Part shown: one piece after another, positions 37,426-46,420 of the stretch
Layout: each line of letters begins with the position of its first letter
Numbering within the stretch: position 1 is the stretch's first letter
Source: Methanomassiliicoccus sp.
Lineage (GTDB): Archaea; Thermoplasmatota; Thermoplasmata; Methanomassiliicoccales; Methanomassiliicoccaceae
Assembly (NCBI GenBank): GCA_033485155.1
Contig: JAWQJJ010000004.1
Span: forward strand, 124,001-188,000
DNA: 64,000 nt
Direction of reading: 5' to 3'
Notes under the pieces: generated by a model
The model's database searches: none
What the model was told of the DNA's origin: nothing
Seen by the model: the letters and a program-made list of their open reading frames with translations, nothing else
Program-made: the position numbers and the translations under genes

Positions 37426-38445
37426 TCATCTCTCGCGCATTGCTTCGTTTATGGCCAGCTCAGCGATGTCGGTGGAGTACATCATCGTTCGGACGACGCT
37501 GTCGAGGACCGAGGTCTTGGTGGCCGCCCCCTTGCCCGGGAGGCCCTGAAGCTCTGGGATCAGTTGCTCGGCCTGCCGGACCAAGCCTTCGGCGCGATCG
37601 ATGGTCGCGTTGGACGCGTTGATCTCCCGCAGGAAGTAACACTCGATCGACTCCCTCAACGTATCCAAGGCATCCTTGCTCAGCGCAGCCATTTTCCCCA
37701 GCTCTCGCTCGCACTCCTTCTTGTTTTCCACTTCGAGGGCATGCCGGGCGATCTTTTCCGCATGATCGCCGATACGCTCCATCATGCGGGCAACGAGCAT
37801 CAGGCTCATCGATTCGTAGATATCCACACCGATGCGCTCGGCAAGGCTGCGGTCCGCCTGGATGAGATTGAACTGCTTGACAGTCATCCAATATAGGCGA
37901 TCTACGTCCTGGTCTCGGTCGATGACGTCCCTGGCCAAGCTGCCGTCGCCCTCGATGAATGCGGTGATGGCGTCACGGTGCATCGAATCGACGATGAGGT
38001 GCATCCTGCGCACGCATTTCTTCTGCGGTAGCTCCACGGGGTCGGACAGGTCGTGCATGACCAGTGTGTTCGCGGTCTCCTCGATGACCTCCGGGCCGAT
38101 GACCAGCCTAGCGAAGTCCTTCACCGCATGCTTGGTGTCAAGGTCCATGCGCTCCTTTGATCGAACCTCGATTATGTTGAAGCCGGCGAGGTAGGCGCCG
38201 ATGAGCTTCCTGCTGAGATGCTCGGGAGTATCGTCCTTCTCCACCATGACGATCTTCCGTACTGGCTCCCGCTTCTTGCGCTCCTTGGGATCGACGCTCA
38301 GCGATCCATCGGCCATCACCTCCAGATTGACCTGATCCCCTGCCTTCAGATTGTTTGATGCCACCCAATCCTTTGGCAGAGAGACCGTTATCGTAGATAG
38401 GCCGGTCTTCTGCACCTTCCGTGATTCCACGCTCTTGCTGACCAT
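37426..38445 (-). CDS. AbrB-PhoU fusion, phosphate uptake regulator
   Basis: A 339-residue protein with an N-terminal SpoVT/AbrB-like DNA-binding domain (residues 8 to 52: VQKTGLSTITVSLPKDWV, then LKAGDQVNLEV) and a PhoU-like all-helical region (LMLVARMMERIGDHAEKIARH is the metal-binding E/DxxxD helix). The combination points to a transcription factor that senses phosphate status. It is transcribed away from pstS across a symmetric promoter region containing a palindrome, so it probably controls the pst operon and itself. Confidence 0.88.
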   Translation of the reverse strand: MVSKSVESRKVQKTGLSTITVSLPKDWVASNNLKAGDQVNLEVMADGSLSVDPKERKKREPVRKIVMVEKDDTPEHLSRKLIGAYLAGFNIIEVRSKERMDLDTKHAVKDFARLVIGPEVIEETANTLVMHDLSDPVELPQKKCVRRMHLIVDSMHRDAITAFIEGDGSLARDVIDRDQDVDRLYWMTVKQFNLIQADRSLAERIGVDIYESMSLMLVARMMERIGDHAEKIARHALEVENKKECERELGKMAALSKDALDTLRESIECYFLREINASNATIDRAEGLVRQAEQLIPELQGLPGKGAATKTSVLDSVVRTMMYSTDIAELAINEAMRER

Positions 38446-38477
38446 ATTATACCCTGCAAATACTTTTTGAATGTATT

Positions 38478-38526
38478 GAATATAGAGACTATGTACGAAT
38501 ATGTTAGAACATGTATATCTATATTC
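38478..38526. promoter_or_regulatory. Symmetric divergent promoter/operator between the AbrB-PhoU gene and pstS
   Basis: GAATATA (38478-38484) and TATATTC (38520-38526) are exact inverted copies. The first is the TATA box for the minus-strand regulator (CTATATTC on that strand), the second the TATA for pstS. Near the centre lies the palindrome ATGTTAGAACAT (38501-38512, arms of 5 with a 2-nt centre). The layout suits one dimeric regulator shutting both promoters. Confidence 0.5.
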
Positions 38527-38602
38527 TACTTAGCCAACCTACATAGTCGTCCTCCATGCTCGGCCGAATAGAGGCAAGGTAAGGGCATGACAAGCAAGGT
38601 TA

Positions 38603-38677
38603 GCTCGTATCAGACGAGCGTGAATGGACCATCTACTGGTGTTCCCTTCCGAGGGAGATGCCCTAGGCCCAGCCTAG
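38603..38677 (+). promoter_or_regulatory. Three perfect hairpins in the pst leader
   Basis: Hairpin 1: GCTCGT / ACGAGC, loop ATCAG (38603-38619). Hairpin 2: TCCCT / AGGGA, loop TCCG (38643-38656). Hairpin 3: CTAGGC / GCCTAG, loop CCA (38663-38677), ending just before the pstS ribosome site GAGAGG. With the TATA at about 38518-38526, the leader is about 145 nt, while many neighbouring transcripts look leaderless. Confidence 0.45.
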
Positions 38678-38690
38678 AGAGAGGATTCAC

Positions 38691-39629
38691 ATGGAAAAGA
38701 AAACGATCATCGTGATCAGCGTGGTCGTGGTCATCATCGTGGCGGCTTTGGGCGCTGTGCTATTGACCAACAAAGGGAGCAGCAATTCTGAGGGGATCAG
38801 CGAGAGCGGCTCCACGACCATGGCTGAGGTTGCAGCCCTGTGGGCTACCGAGTTCAAGAACGAAACGGGGATCAAGGTCACCATAGACACTCCCGGTTCC
38901 GGCACTGGCATCACCAATTTCATCCAGGGCAAGGCAGATATCGCCCAGTGCTCCCGGGCCATGAAGCAGTCCGAGAAGGACCAGGCTTCGGCCAATAACA
39001 TCACTGTCACCGAGTGGAAGGTGGCCGTCGATGGGATCGCCATCATCACCAACAAGAACAACCCCGTGACCTCGCTGAGCATCGACCAGCTGAAGGGCAT
39101 CTACAACGGGACCATCACCAACTGGAACCAGGTAGGTGGGAACGATCAGGCCATCGTCCTCTACGGTCGTGACAGCGCTTCCGGAAGCTACGCTTCGTTC
39201 AAGGACATGGTGCTGGGGACCGACAATTACTCGTCGTCCATGCAGCAGTTCAACACCAACGCCCTCATCCTTCCCGAGGTCGAGAACAACGTCGGTGGGA
39301 TCGGTTATGTCGGTGTCGGCTACGCCAAGGAAGCCAGCGGTCAGCTGAACATCGTGAGCGTCTCCAAGAGCACCGGCGGGACCGCTTACTCTCCGCTGAA
39401 CCAGGACGCTGTATACGCTGGTAGCGTTAACTCCTCTGCTGGTTACCCGCTCTCCAGGTTCCTGTACCTGTACACCGACGGTGTGCCCGCGAAGGACAGC
39501 TCCCAGTACAAGTGGATCAGTTTCGTCCTGGGGACCAAGGGCCAGGGGCTGGTCAACGAGGCCGGCTTCTACGAGCTGCAGTCCTCCGACCTGACCGCGA
39601 TGCAGAACCAGCTGGCCACTGCCAAGTGA
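38691..39629 (+). CDS. pstS: Phosphate ABC transporter, substrate-binding protein PstS
   Basis: Extracellular phosphate-binding protein, 312 residues. The first 26 residues form a signal-anchor (KKTIIVISVVVVIIVAALGA) without a lipobox Cys, so it is probably membrane-tethered. Phosphate-site motifs are GSTTMAEVAALW, PGSGTGITNF, and RDSASGSYASFKD. It is first in pstSCAB-phoU. AGAGAGGATTCAC precedes the ATG. The 88 bp that separate it from pstC allow extra expression of the binding protein. Confidence 0.95.
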   Translation: MEKKTIIVISVVVVIIVAALGAVLLTNKGSSNSEGISESGSTTMAEVAALWATEFKNETGIKVTIDTPGSGTGITNFIQGKADIAQCSRAMKQSEKDQASANNITVTEWKVAVDGIAIITNKNNPVTSLSIDQLKGIYNGTITNWNQVGGNDQAIVLYGRDSASGSYASFKDMVLGTDNYSSSMQQFNTNALILPEVENNVGGIGYVGVGYAKEASGQLNIVSVSKSTGGTAYSPLNQDAVYAGSVNSSAGYPLSRFLYLYTDGVPAKDSSQYKWISFVLGTKGQGLVNEAGFYELQSSDLTAMQNQLATAK

Positions 39630-39717
39630 GTTGCCAGGAAGCGAAAAATCCCTTTCCAAACCCCTTCAAAATTTCCCATTCATCACTCATCTCACGATCA
39701 CATAGGAAGCTGCATAA

Positions 39718-40626
39718 ATGGCCTTTAAAAAAAAGAAATCAAAATTGAGCGTGGACGCCCTCAGGGAAAATGGGGCCAGGGCCCTCCTGTTCGCCTGTGC
39801 GTTCGTCTCACTGATAACGCTAGGGCTAGTGTTCATCTTTCTGCTAGGCAACGCCATACCGTTCTTCCAGGCCAACGACCTATGGGCGTTCCTGACCGGG
39901 AAGGTGTGGTCGCCGTTCTCCGATTATCCGCTGTACGGCGTGCTTCCCCTGCTCATGGGAACGATTCTGGTCAGCCTGGTCGCTGCCATCATCGCCATAC
40001 CCATCGGCATCGGATGCACGGTATACCTTTCTGAGATCGCCGATCCGAAGGTCAAGCGCATCCTCAAGCCGGTCATCGAGGTCCTGGCCGGGGTCCCCTC
40101 GGTCGTGTACGGGCTGTTCGCGGCCCTCGTGCTCTCCAACTGGATCTTCGACATCTTCCACCCCGTGGCCAGGCTCAACGCCCTGAACGGAGCGCTGATC
40201 CTGTCGGTGATGATGATCCCCATCCTGGTGTCGGTGGCCGAGGAGGCCATGAACTCCGTCCCCGGCAGCCTGAGGGAGGCCTCGCTGGCCTTGGGAGCTA
40301 CCAAATGGGAGACCATTAGGATGGTCGTCATCCCCGCCTCCTTGCCTGGAATTGTCGCAGCGGTCGTCCTGTCAGTGGGCAGGGCGGTGGGGGAGACCAT
40401 GGCTGTGATCATGGCCACCGGCAGCGCCACCCAGTTCACGATAAGCATCCTTGACTCGGTGCGGCCGATAACCGCTGCTTTGGCCATCGATGTGCCGGAA
40501 TCCGTGGCTGGCTCCATGCAGTATTACTCCCTGTTCGCAGTGGGCCTCCTGCTGTTCGTCATCACGTTCTCAATCAATCTGCTCGCGGACTTCGTCCTGG
40601 CCCGTTACAAGGAGGCATACAATTGA
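39718..40626 (+). CDS. pstC: Phosphate ABC transporter permease PstC
   Basis: A 302-residue integral membrane permease with six predicted segments. The first is LFACAFVSLITLGLVFIFLL; the last is LFAVGLLLFVITFSINLL. The EAA loop that contacts PstB reads GSLREASLALGATKWETIRMVVIPASLPG. It overlaps pstA by 4 bp as TTGA. It begins with a highly basic stretch (AFKKKKSK), consistent with a cytosolic N-terminus. Confidence 0.95.
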   Translation: MAFKKKKSKLSVDALRENGARALLFACAFVSLITLGLVFIFLLGNAIPFFQANDLWAFLTGKVWSPFSDYPLYGVLPLLMGTILVSLVAAIIAIPIGIGCTVYLSEIADPKVKRILKPVIEVLAGVPSVVYGLFAALVLSNWIFDIFHPVARLNALNGALILSVMMIPILVSVAEEAMNSVPGSLREASLALGATKWETIRMVVIPASLPGIVAAVVLSVGRAVGETMAVIMATGSATQFTISILDSVRPITAALAIDVPESVAGSMQYYSLFAVGLLLFVITFSINLLADFVLARYKEAYN

Positions 40627-41480
40627 ACCGTAGGCTGAAAGAGAGGATAATCTTCAACCTCCTGCGGGGTTGCGCCATCATCGTCGTGCTGATGCTGGTG
40701 GTCATCCTGGGCTATGTGGTGGTCAACGGCGCGGGCATGCTGAGCATCGACCTCTTCACCCAAGACCCGGCCCCCAATCGCCATGGGGCGATGGTCAACG
40801 GAGGCATCCTTAGCCCCATCGTTGGCACCATCATGCTGATGATGCTCGTTCTCATCATCGCCATACCCATCGGCGTGCTGGGCTCCATCTTCCTGGTCGA
40901 GTATTGGGGTGATTCCAAACTGTCCAGGATATGGTGGCTGGTGATCAACAACCTGGCCGGCGTTCCCTCCATAGTATGGGGTCTGCTGGGGGTCGCTCTG
41001 CTGGTGTACTACCTGAACTTCGGGCTTAGTCTGATCGCCGCGGGCATAACCCTGAGCTTGCTGGTCCTCCCCATCATCATGGTGTCGACGAAGGAGGCCG
41101 TCGAGGCCGTCCCCTCGTCGATATACGAGGCGTCGGTGGCCCTGGGAGCGACCAAGTTCCAGACCATCATCCATCACATCTTGCCCTATTCCGCATCAGG
41201 GATCCTGACGGGAACGATCCTGTCCCTATCCCGGGCCGCGGGAGAGACTGCGCCTCTCCTTCTGACCGGAGTGGCGGTCAACGCCTCCATACCCGATGGC
41301 CTGTTCTCTAAGTTCCAGGCTCTGCCCTATTACATCTATCTGATGACCCAGACGTCCGACCGCAGTGCGGCCATCCCCATGGCCTATGCCGCTGCTCTGG
41401 TGCTGATCCTCATCATAGTGGGAATGAACCTGGTGGCGATAATCCTCAGGAATAATTACAGGAAGAAATACAGGTGGTAA
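40623..41480 (+). CDS. pstA: Phosphate ABC transporter permease PstA (TTG start)
   Basis: The second permease subunit, 285 residues with six predicted segments (beginning with CAIIVVLMLVVILGYVVV). The EAA loop is SSIYEASVALGATKFQTIIHHILP. It starts with TTG, whose TG forms part of the pstC stop TGA. That overlap and the family N-terminus support the unusual start. pstB follows after 3 bp. Confidence 0.94.
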   Translation: MNRRLKERIIFNLLRGCAIIVVLMLVVILGYVVVNGAGMLSIDLFTQDPAPNRHGAMVNGGILSPIVGTIMLMMLVLIIAIPIGVLGSIFLVEYWGDSKLSRIWWLVINNLAGVPSIVWGLLGVALLVYYLNFGLSLIAAGITLSLLVLPIIMVSTKEAVEAVPSSIYEASVALGATKFQTIIHHILPYSASGILTGTILSLSRAAGETAPLLLTGVAVNASIPDGLFSKFQALPYYIYLMTQTSDRSAAIPMAYAAALVLILIIVGMNLVAIILRNNYRKKYRW

Positions 41481-41483
41481 AAA

Positions 41484-42236
41484 ATGTCTGATATCGAGGT
41501 CAAGGACCTTAACGTCCATTTCGACAAGCATCATGCGCTGAAGAGCGTGAACATGAGGATCGCGGAGAAGAAGATCACCGCCATCATCGGCCCGTCTGGA
41601 TGTGGCAAATCCACGTTCATACGGTGCCTGAACCGTATGAACGACCTGATCCCGGTGGCCAAGGTCGAGGGGGAGGTTCTGGTGGGAGGAACGAACATCT
41701 ATGATCCCTCCGTCGACGTCGTGGACATCCGCAAGCATATCGGAATGGTCTTCCAGAAGCCGAATCCCTTCCCCAAGTCCATCTACGAGAACATAGCCTT
41801 CGCCCCCCGCATCCACGGAATCAAGGATAAGAAGGCCCTGGACGCGGTAGTCGAGAGGTCCCTCCGCCGGGCGGCGCTGTGGGAGGAGGTCAAGGACCGG
41901 CTGGGCAAGAGCGCCTATGCACTGTCTGGGGGTCAGCAGCAGAGACTGTGCATCGCGCGAACGATGGCCATTGAGCCGGAGATCATCCTGTTCGACGAGC
42001 CATGCTCCGCGCTGGACCCCATAGCCACCTCCAAGATCGAGGACCTGTTGATCGACCTCAAGAAGGACTTCACCGTGGTCATTGTGACGCATAACATGCA
42101 GCAAGCGGCCAGGGTGGCCGATTCGACGGCCTTTTTCTACCTAGGGGAGCTGATCGAGTACGGCGACACTCACCAGATGTTCGAGAAGCCGGAGAAGGAG
42201 CTTACCGAGCAGTATATCACCGGGAGGATGGGATGA
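41484..42236 (+). CDS. pstB: Phosphate ABC transporter ATP-binding protein PstB
   Basis: ATPase subunit of the phosphate importer, 250 residues. It has Walker [11 protein letters not shown], the Q-loop in [20 protein letters not shown], the signature [14 protein letters not shown], Walker [14 protein letters not shown], and the switch His in VTHNMQQA. It ends with the typical PstB tail [12 protein letters not shown]. It overlaps phoU by 4 bp. Confidence 0.97.
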   Translation: MSDIEVKDLNVHFDKHHALKSVNMRIAEKKITAIIGPSGCGKSTFIRCLNRMNDLIPVAKVEGEVLVGGTNIYDPSVDVVDIRKHIGMVFQKPNPFPKSIYENIAFAPRIHGIKDKKALDAVVERSLRRAALWEEVKDRLGKSAYALSGGQQQRLCIARTMAIEPEIILFDEPCSALDPIATSKIEDLLIDLKKDFTVVIVTHNMQQAARVADSTAFFYLGELIEYGDTHQMFEKPEKELTEQYITGRMG

Positions 42237-42985
42237 TGACACCGAGAGCGCATTACAACGAGCAGCTTGAGCTGCTGCACAACGAGGTCCTCAGGATGGG
42301 GGACCTGGCCAAGGATATGGTGAAGAAGGGAGTCCAGTCCTTCTTGACCAGCGACGTGGAGCTTAAGAACGAGGTGATCGGCCTGGATCACGAGATCTAC
42401 AGCCAGGAGATGATCATCGAAAGGCATTGCGTGGAGCTGATCGCGCTGTATCAGCCGGTCGCTTCCGACCTGAGGACGGTGACCACCTGCCTGAAGATCA
42501 TCACCGACCTCAACCGCATCGGCCGGTACGGCCGGGACATCGCCGAGCTGTCCGACCACCATGATCCCGACAAGAGCTTCCGACGCATCATGACCATTCC
42601 GCTGATGGCCGATCTGGCGACGGCAATGGTCGCCGATTCTATCAATTCGTTCGTCACCCTCGACGATAAGGCCGCTCGGGAGCTGTTCACGCGCGATGAC
42701 GAGGTCGACTCGCTGTGGAACACCATTTTCCGAGAGTCTCTTACCTATATGATCGAAGACCCCCGCAACATCACCACGGGCACACACTTCATCCTCATCG
42801 CCAGGTACCTGGAGCGTATCGCCGACCATGCCTGCAACATCGGCGACCGGGTGGTATTTATGGTCACCGGCAGGAGGCTCGACCCCTATGCCCGCAAAGG
42901 TCATCCCCCCGGCCCTGATCCTCTGGATCAGGGGAGAACGCTATCTACCGACGGCTACTACTCCATTCCTCTGGAGGAGAAGTGA
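42233..42985 (+). CDS. phoU: Phosphate transport system regulatory protein PhoU
   Basis: A 250-residue PhoU made of two three-helix repeats. The metal-binding helices are [15 protein letters not shown] in the first repeat and [22 protein letters not shown] in the second. It normally restrains Pst uptake. A C-terminal extension of about 30 residues rich in Pro and Gly is not part of the core fold. It is last in the pst operon; together with the divergent AbrB-PhoU protein it gives two PhoU-type sensors at one locus. Confidence 0.95.
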   Translation: MMTPRAHYNEQLELLHNEVLRMGDLAKDMVKKGVQSFLTSDVELKNEVIGLDHEIYSQEMIIERHCVELIALYQPVASDLRTVTTCLKIITDLNRIGRYGRDIAELSDHHDPDKSFRRIMTIPLMADLATAMVADSINSFVTLDDKAARELFTRDDEVDSLWNTIFRESLTYMIEDPRNITTGTHFILIARYLERIADHACNIGDRVVFMVTGRRLDPYARKGHPPGPDPLDQGRTLSTDGYYSIPLEEK

Positions 42986-42998
42986 TCCCGAGTCCGAC

Positions 42999-43946
42999 CT
43001 ATCCCGTCCAACTTCCGTCCAGGTGGATGTTGCCGAGGGTCTGGTTGACCTGTACCCGGAAACGATCCTCGCTCGGATAATTGTGCGATTGGAAGTTCGC
43101 GGGGGTCCCGTCGAACCCGCCCAGGTTCACCGCCTGCGGCGTCCCGAGGTCCCACCCGCAGGTCACCTTCGCCGACACCTGGCCGTCGAGGAAGAAACCC
43201 AACCGGACCTCTCCCACGGTGTCAGCGACCTTCATGTTGACGGTGCCGTTCATGGGCGCCGATTGATCGAACCGGGCGACGATGGGACCGGACGATTCCA
43301 TGATGTTGAGGTTGCGGGAGCCCAATACTTCGACGTCGTTCCATGACAGGACCGATCCCCCAGTGGCTGTCTTGATCCGCACATCCCCGGCCAGGACCGT
43401 TCCGTTTTCGAAGGATATGACGGCGCCCTTGGCCGTGGAGTTGATCTCCAACCCCTCGATGACCACGCCCCGAGCGGTAGCCAGGGATATACCACCCGTG
43501 ATCACGCTCAGGTTGAGGCGGGTGCGCAGGTTCTCGTCGATGGCGATGGTGAAGCCAACCTCTTTCAGCGCATAGTTGGGCCACGGAGCATAGGTGTTGA
43601 GGGTAACGTTCACCGACTGGACGGTGCCCAGCGGGCCAGTGGAGTTGGTCGAGTTGACATCCACCCGCAGGGGCGACGCCTTACCGAACAGGTTGGACTG
43701 CCCCTGGACGTTTGACTCCACCCTCACCGCGTCCCCGTCGAGGGGCATGAATACGATCGCCAGCTCCCCGACCGTGGCCTTGACCTTGAGGTCCAGCCGA
43801 CCGGAACCGTTGGAGGGCACCGCATCGACCTCGTTGATCGACACCGTCCGAAAATCGATGAGCAGGAGAGGCAGGGAGATGCCGGCGACGACGATGACGA
43901 TGACCAATATGACCGCCGCCGACAGCTTTACTCTCCCGCCAAGCAT
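42999..43946 (-). CDS. Membrane-anchored beta-rich surface protein, function unknown
   Basis: A 315-residue protein with one N-terminal membrane anchor (LSAAVILVIVIVVAGISLPLLL) followed by an extracellular region rich in beta-forming, Asn/Thr/Gly/Val residues and several N-x-S/T sites (for example NSTNSTG). Short repeating strands (TARGVVIEGLEINSTAKGAVIS, then LSWNDVEVLGSRNLNIMESSGP) look like a beta-solenoid, similar in style to DUF4097-type adhesins; this is a weak resemblance. The start is ATG 43946, with GTG 43958 as the alternative. Convergent with phoU. Confidence 0.7.
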   Translation of the reverse strand: MLGGRVKLSAAVILVIVIVVAGISLPLLLIDFRTVSINEVDAVPSNGSGRLDLKVKATVGELAIVFMPLDGDAVRVESNVQGQSNLFGKASPLRVDVNSTNSTGPLGTVQSVNVTLNTYAPWPNYALKEVGFTIAIDENLRTRLNLSVITGGISLATARGVVIEGLEINSTAKGAVISFENGTVLAGDVRIKTATGGSVLSWNDVEVLGSRNLNIMESSGPIVARFDQSAPMNGTVNMKVADTVGEVRLGFFLDGQVSAKVTCGWDLGTPQAVNLGGFDGTPANFQSHNYPSEDRFRVQVNQTLGNIHLDGSWTG

Positions 43947-44005
43947 AACGAACCCCACTTCGAAAGGTCATCGGGCATAGGGCTAAATAAAGGCCTCGCC
44001 GGCCC

Positions 44006-44344
44006 CTAGGCCTTCCTGGCGTAGAGGACCGAGCGGACCGCAGGGACGAAGACGAGGAGCGGTACCAGGGCGAAGAGCAACAGCATCTCCGTTCGTTCAT
44101 CCATATCGACGAACGCCCCCACCGCCCCCATGGCCGCGATGATGAGGCCCCAGATCATGAGTTGGCGCCCACCATAGCGGTTTATCTTGTACCATTTCTC
44201 CTCCGACTCGAAGGACTGCCGGACCCTGACCCCGTACCAGTGGTTCATGCCCACCTTGCCCCTGATCAGGGGGACGGCGACGGCGAAGAGCAGGAGCCCG
44301 ACGAGAAGGTCGAGCAGGCCGATGATCAGCCCGGTGGCGTCCAC
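44006..44344 (-). CDS. SdpI family membrane protein
   Basis: A 112-residue protein with three predicted membrane segments. Between the first and second lies the SdpI-type loop MNHWYGVRVRQSFESEEKWY and NRYGGRQLM, which is the family signature. Bacillus SdpI gives immunity to a secreted toxin, but most homologues have no known role. It lies 4 bp downstream of the isocitrate dehydrogenase gene, so the two are probably co-transcribed, with no obvious functional link. Confidence 0.8.
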   Translation of the reverse strand: MDATGLIIGLLDLLVGLLLFAVAVPLIRGKVGMNHWYGVRVRQSFESEEKWYKINRYGGRQLMIWGLIIAAMGAVGAFVDMDERTEMLLLFALVPLLVFVPAVRSVLYARKA

Positions 44345-44348
44345 GCCT

Positions 44349-45560
44349 TCATTCCTTCTTCTGGTAGGCCTGCCACTTCGTTAACAGGGCGGGGTCGTTG
44401 ACCGTCTCGAGGACATACTGGGCGAATTCCTCACCGGTGGCGCCGTTCGACCGCCCGGTCATGACCTTGCGCTTCTCATACTGGGTGCAGATCTCCAGCG
44501 CCATCTCCAGCCTGCGGGCCTTTTCCACGAACCCGATATGGTTCATGAGCATGGCCGCGGCCTTTATCATGGAGGACGGGTCGGCGTACTGGGCGCGGCC
44601 CTCGTCCACCATGCGTGGCGCGGAGCCATGAATGGCCTCGAACATCGCGTACCGCTTCCCGATGTTGGCGCTGCCCGCGGTGCCTACGCCTCCCTGGATC
44701 TGGGCGGCCTCATCGGTCAGGATGTCGCCGTACAGGTTGGGGAGGATGATGACCCGGAAGTCCTTCCGGCGGTAGGGGTCGATGAGCTTGGCGGTCATGA
44801 TGTCGATGAACCAGTCGTCCCACTTCACCTGCGGGTAGTCTTTGGCCACCTGCTCCGCGGTCGCCAGGAACTTGCCGTCAGTGGTCTTGACCACATTGGC
44901 CTTGGTGACGACGCTGACCTTGTTGATGCCGTTCTTGGCTGCGTAGTCGAAGCCCAGCCGCATGATCCGTTCGCTGCCCTGGGAGGTGGCGACGCAGAAG
45001 TCGATGCCCAAGTCGTCGGTGACGTTGACGCCCTTGCTACCGAGGACATAGCTGCCCTCGGTGTTCTCCCTGAAGAACATCCAGTCTACGCCGATCTCGG
45101 GGACCTTGACCGGACGGACGTTGGCGAAGAGGTCCAGCTCCCGCCTCATAGCCACGTTGGCGCTCTCGATGTTGGGCCACGGGTCTCCCTTTTTGGGGGT
45201 GGTGGTGGGTCCCTTGAGCACCACATGGCATTCCTTGATCTCGGCCAACACATCGTCGGGGATGGCCTTCATGACCTTGACGCGGTTCTCGATGGTGAGC
45301 CCCTCGATGGTCCGGATCTCGACCTTGCCGCTCTCGATCTCATCCTTCAACATGGCCTCCATGACCATTCTGGAGGACTCGGAGATATACGGGCCGATGC
45401 CATCCCCGCCGCATATGCCGATCTTGATGGTCCTCAGTGCGGAGTAGTCTACCCAGTCCTGTCCGGACTTCATGATCTCGATCCTTCTGAGCTGCTCCTC
45501 CAGGATCTTGCCGAAGTGCTCCTTGGCCTTCTCGATAGCCTTCGCGTCAACCATGGTCAT
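44349..45560 (-). CDS. icd: Isocitrate dehydrogenase family protein
   Basis: A 403-residue beta-decarboxylating dehydrogenase. It has GDGIGPYISESSRMVMEA at the nucleotide end, the substrate loop SANVAMRRELDLFANVRPVK, WMFFRENTEGSYV, the metal-binding Asp region NLYGDILTDEAAQIQGGVG, and AIHGSAPRM. The loop Ser and Asn (S-x-N-V-A-x-R) are those used by isocitrate dehydrogenases to grip the extra carboxylate, favouring isocitrate over isopropylmalate. Homoisocitrate dehydrogenase (which the homocitrate operon lacks) is the alternative. An N-terminal extension of about 45 residues precedes the core. Confidence 0.85.
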   Translation of the reverse strand: MTMVDAKAIEKAKEHFGKILEEQLRRIEIMKSGQDWVDYSALRTIKIGICGGDGIGPYISESSRMVMEAMLKDEIESGKVEIRTIEGLTIENRVKVMKAIPDDVLAEIKECHVVLKGPTTTPKKGDPWPNIESANVAMRRELDLFANVRPVKVPEIGVDWMFFRENTEGSYVLGSKGVNVTDDLGIDFCVATSQGSERIMRLGFDYAAKNGINKVSVVTKANVVKTTDGKFLATAEQVAKDYPQVKWDDWFIDIMTAKLIDPYRRKDFRVIILPNLYGDILTDEAAQIQGGVGTAGSANIGKRYAMFEAIHGSAPRMVDEGRAQYADPSSMIKAAAMLMNHIGFVEKARRLEMALEICTQYEKRKVMTGRSNGATGEEFAQYVLETVNDPALLTKWQAYQKKE

Positions 45561-45707
45561 TCCCGCCTGTAATCAGGGAACTGATATAAGAGCGATTCCC
45601 CGGGCATCTGGATGCCGTCCAGGGTCAGGCCAGGGAGGGACTGGAACGTCGCCAGTCCGCGCGGTGAATGGCGAGGTTGGAGAAAAAAATGAGGAGGGGG
45701 AAGGGGT

Positions 45708-46226
45708 TCACAAGCCGAGGTTCGCGGGGCTCAGGGCATTGGAGATGCCAGAGACCGCGGCGCCGATGACGAAGGATACGGCGAGCAGGACGCCGGCCAT
45801 GATGACCGCGACGGCCACGTTGCCCTTCTTTAGCTCGGCCATCTCGTCGACGTCCTTGGTGATGCGGTCGAGGACCCTGATGGCCACCCAGATGGCGAAC
45901 ACGGCAGCCAGCAGGCCGATGGCCAGGTTAACCAATCCGAGACCCAGGGCGATGAGCATGTTGTCCATGCCCTGCGCCGACCCCAGGTTGGCGAGCAACG
46001 AGCCCACCCCGCTCTGCACGACGTTGGCGATGGAGAATATGACTGCAGCCATGAGGATGCCGACCGCCACGTTGCCCCTCAGTATCTCCTTCCATTCGTC
46101 GATGCCCTTGGTGAGCCGGTCGAACATCCTCAGGCCGATGTACACCGAGCCCATGGCCAGAGCGAGGCCGACTATCAGCTGGATTATTGCTGCCACTACA
46201 CTTATTATCGCTGTATCCAGTGCCAT
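45708..46226 (-). CDS. DUF350 tandem-repeat membrane protein
   Basis: A 172-residue protein with four to five predicted membrane segments built from two DUF350 units. The repeated core reads RMFDRLTKGIDEWKEILRGN (unit 1) and RVLDRITKDVDEMAELKKGN (unit 2), each followed by VAV and a hydrophobic helix. DUF350 proteins are inner-membrane proteins of unknown function, sometimes near glutathionylspermidine-like or metal genes. ATG 46226 is preferred over the TTG two codons earlier. The 147 bp up to icd hold no gene. Confidence 0.8.
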   Translation of the reverse strand: MALDTAIISVVAAIIQLIVGLALAMGSVYIGLRMFDRLTKGIDEWKEILRGNVAVGILMAAVIFSIANVVQSGVGSLLANLGSAQGMDNMLIALGLGLVNLAIGLLAAVFAIWVAIRVLDRITKDVDEMAELKKGNVAVAVIMAGVLLAVSFVIGAAVSGISNALSPANLGL

Positions 46227-46420
46227 TGTCAAATCCCTTCTGAGAGGTTGAGGCGATGAGCATGATAATGACTATTAAAATATTCAAGATATAATTATCA
46301 ATTTAAAATTTTAGAAATCTCCGACTGCTGGCATTCCACGTTCGGCCCCCGTCATTATTGGGCCTGATAGCCTTCCCGGCCAACCGAAACGGTTATTCCC
46401 GACCCGCCGATTCCATTCAC

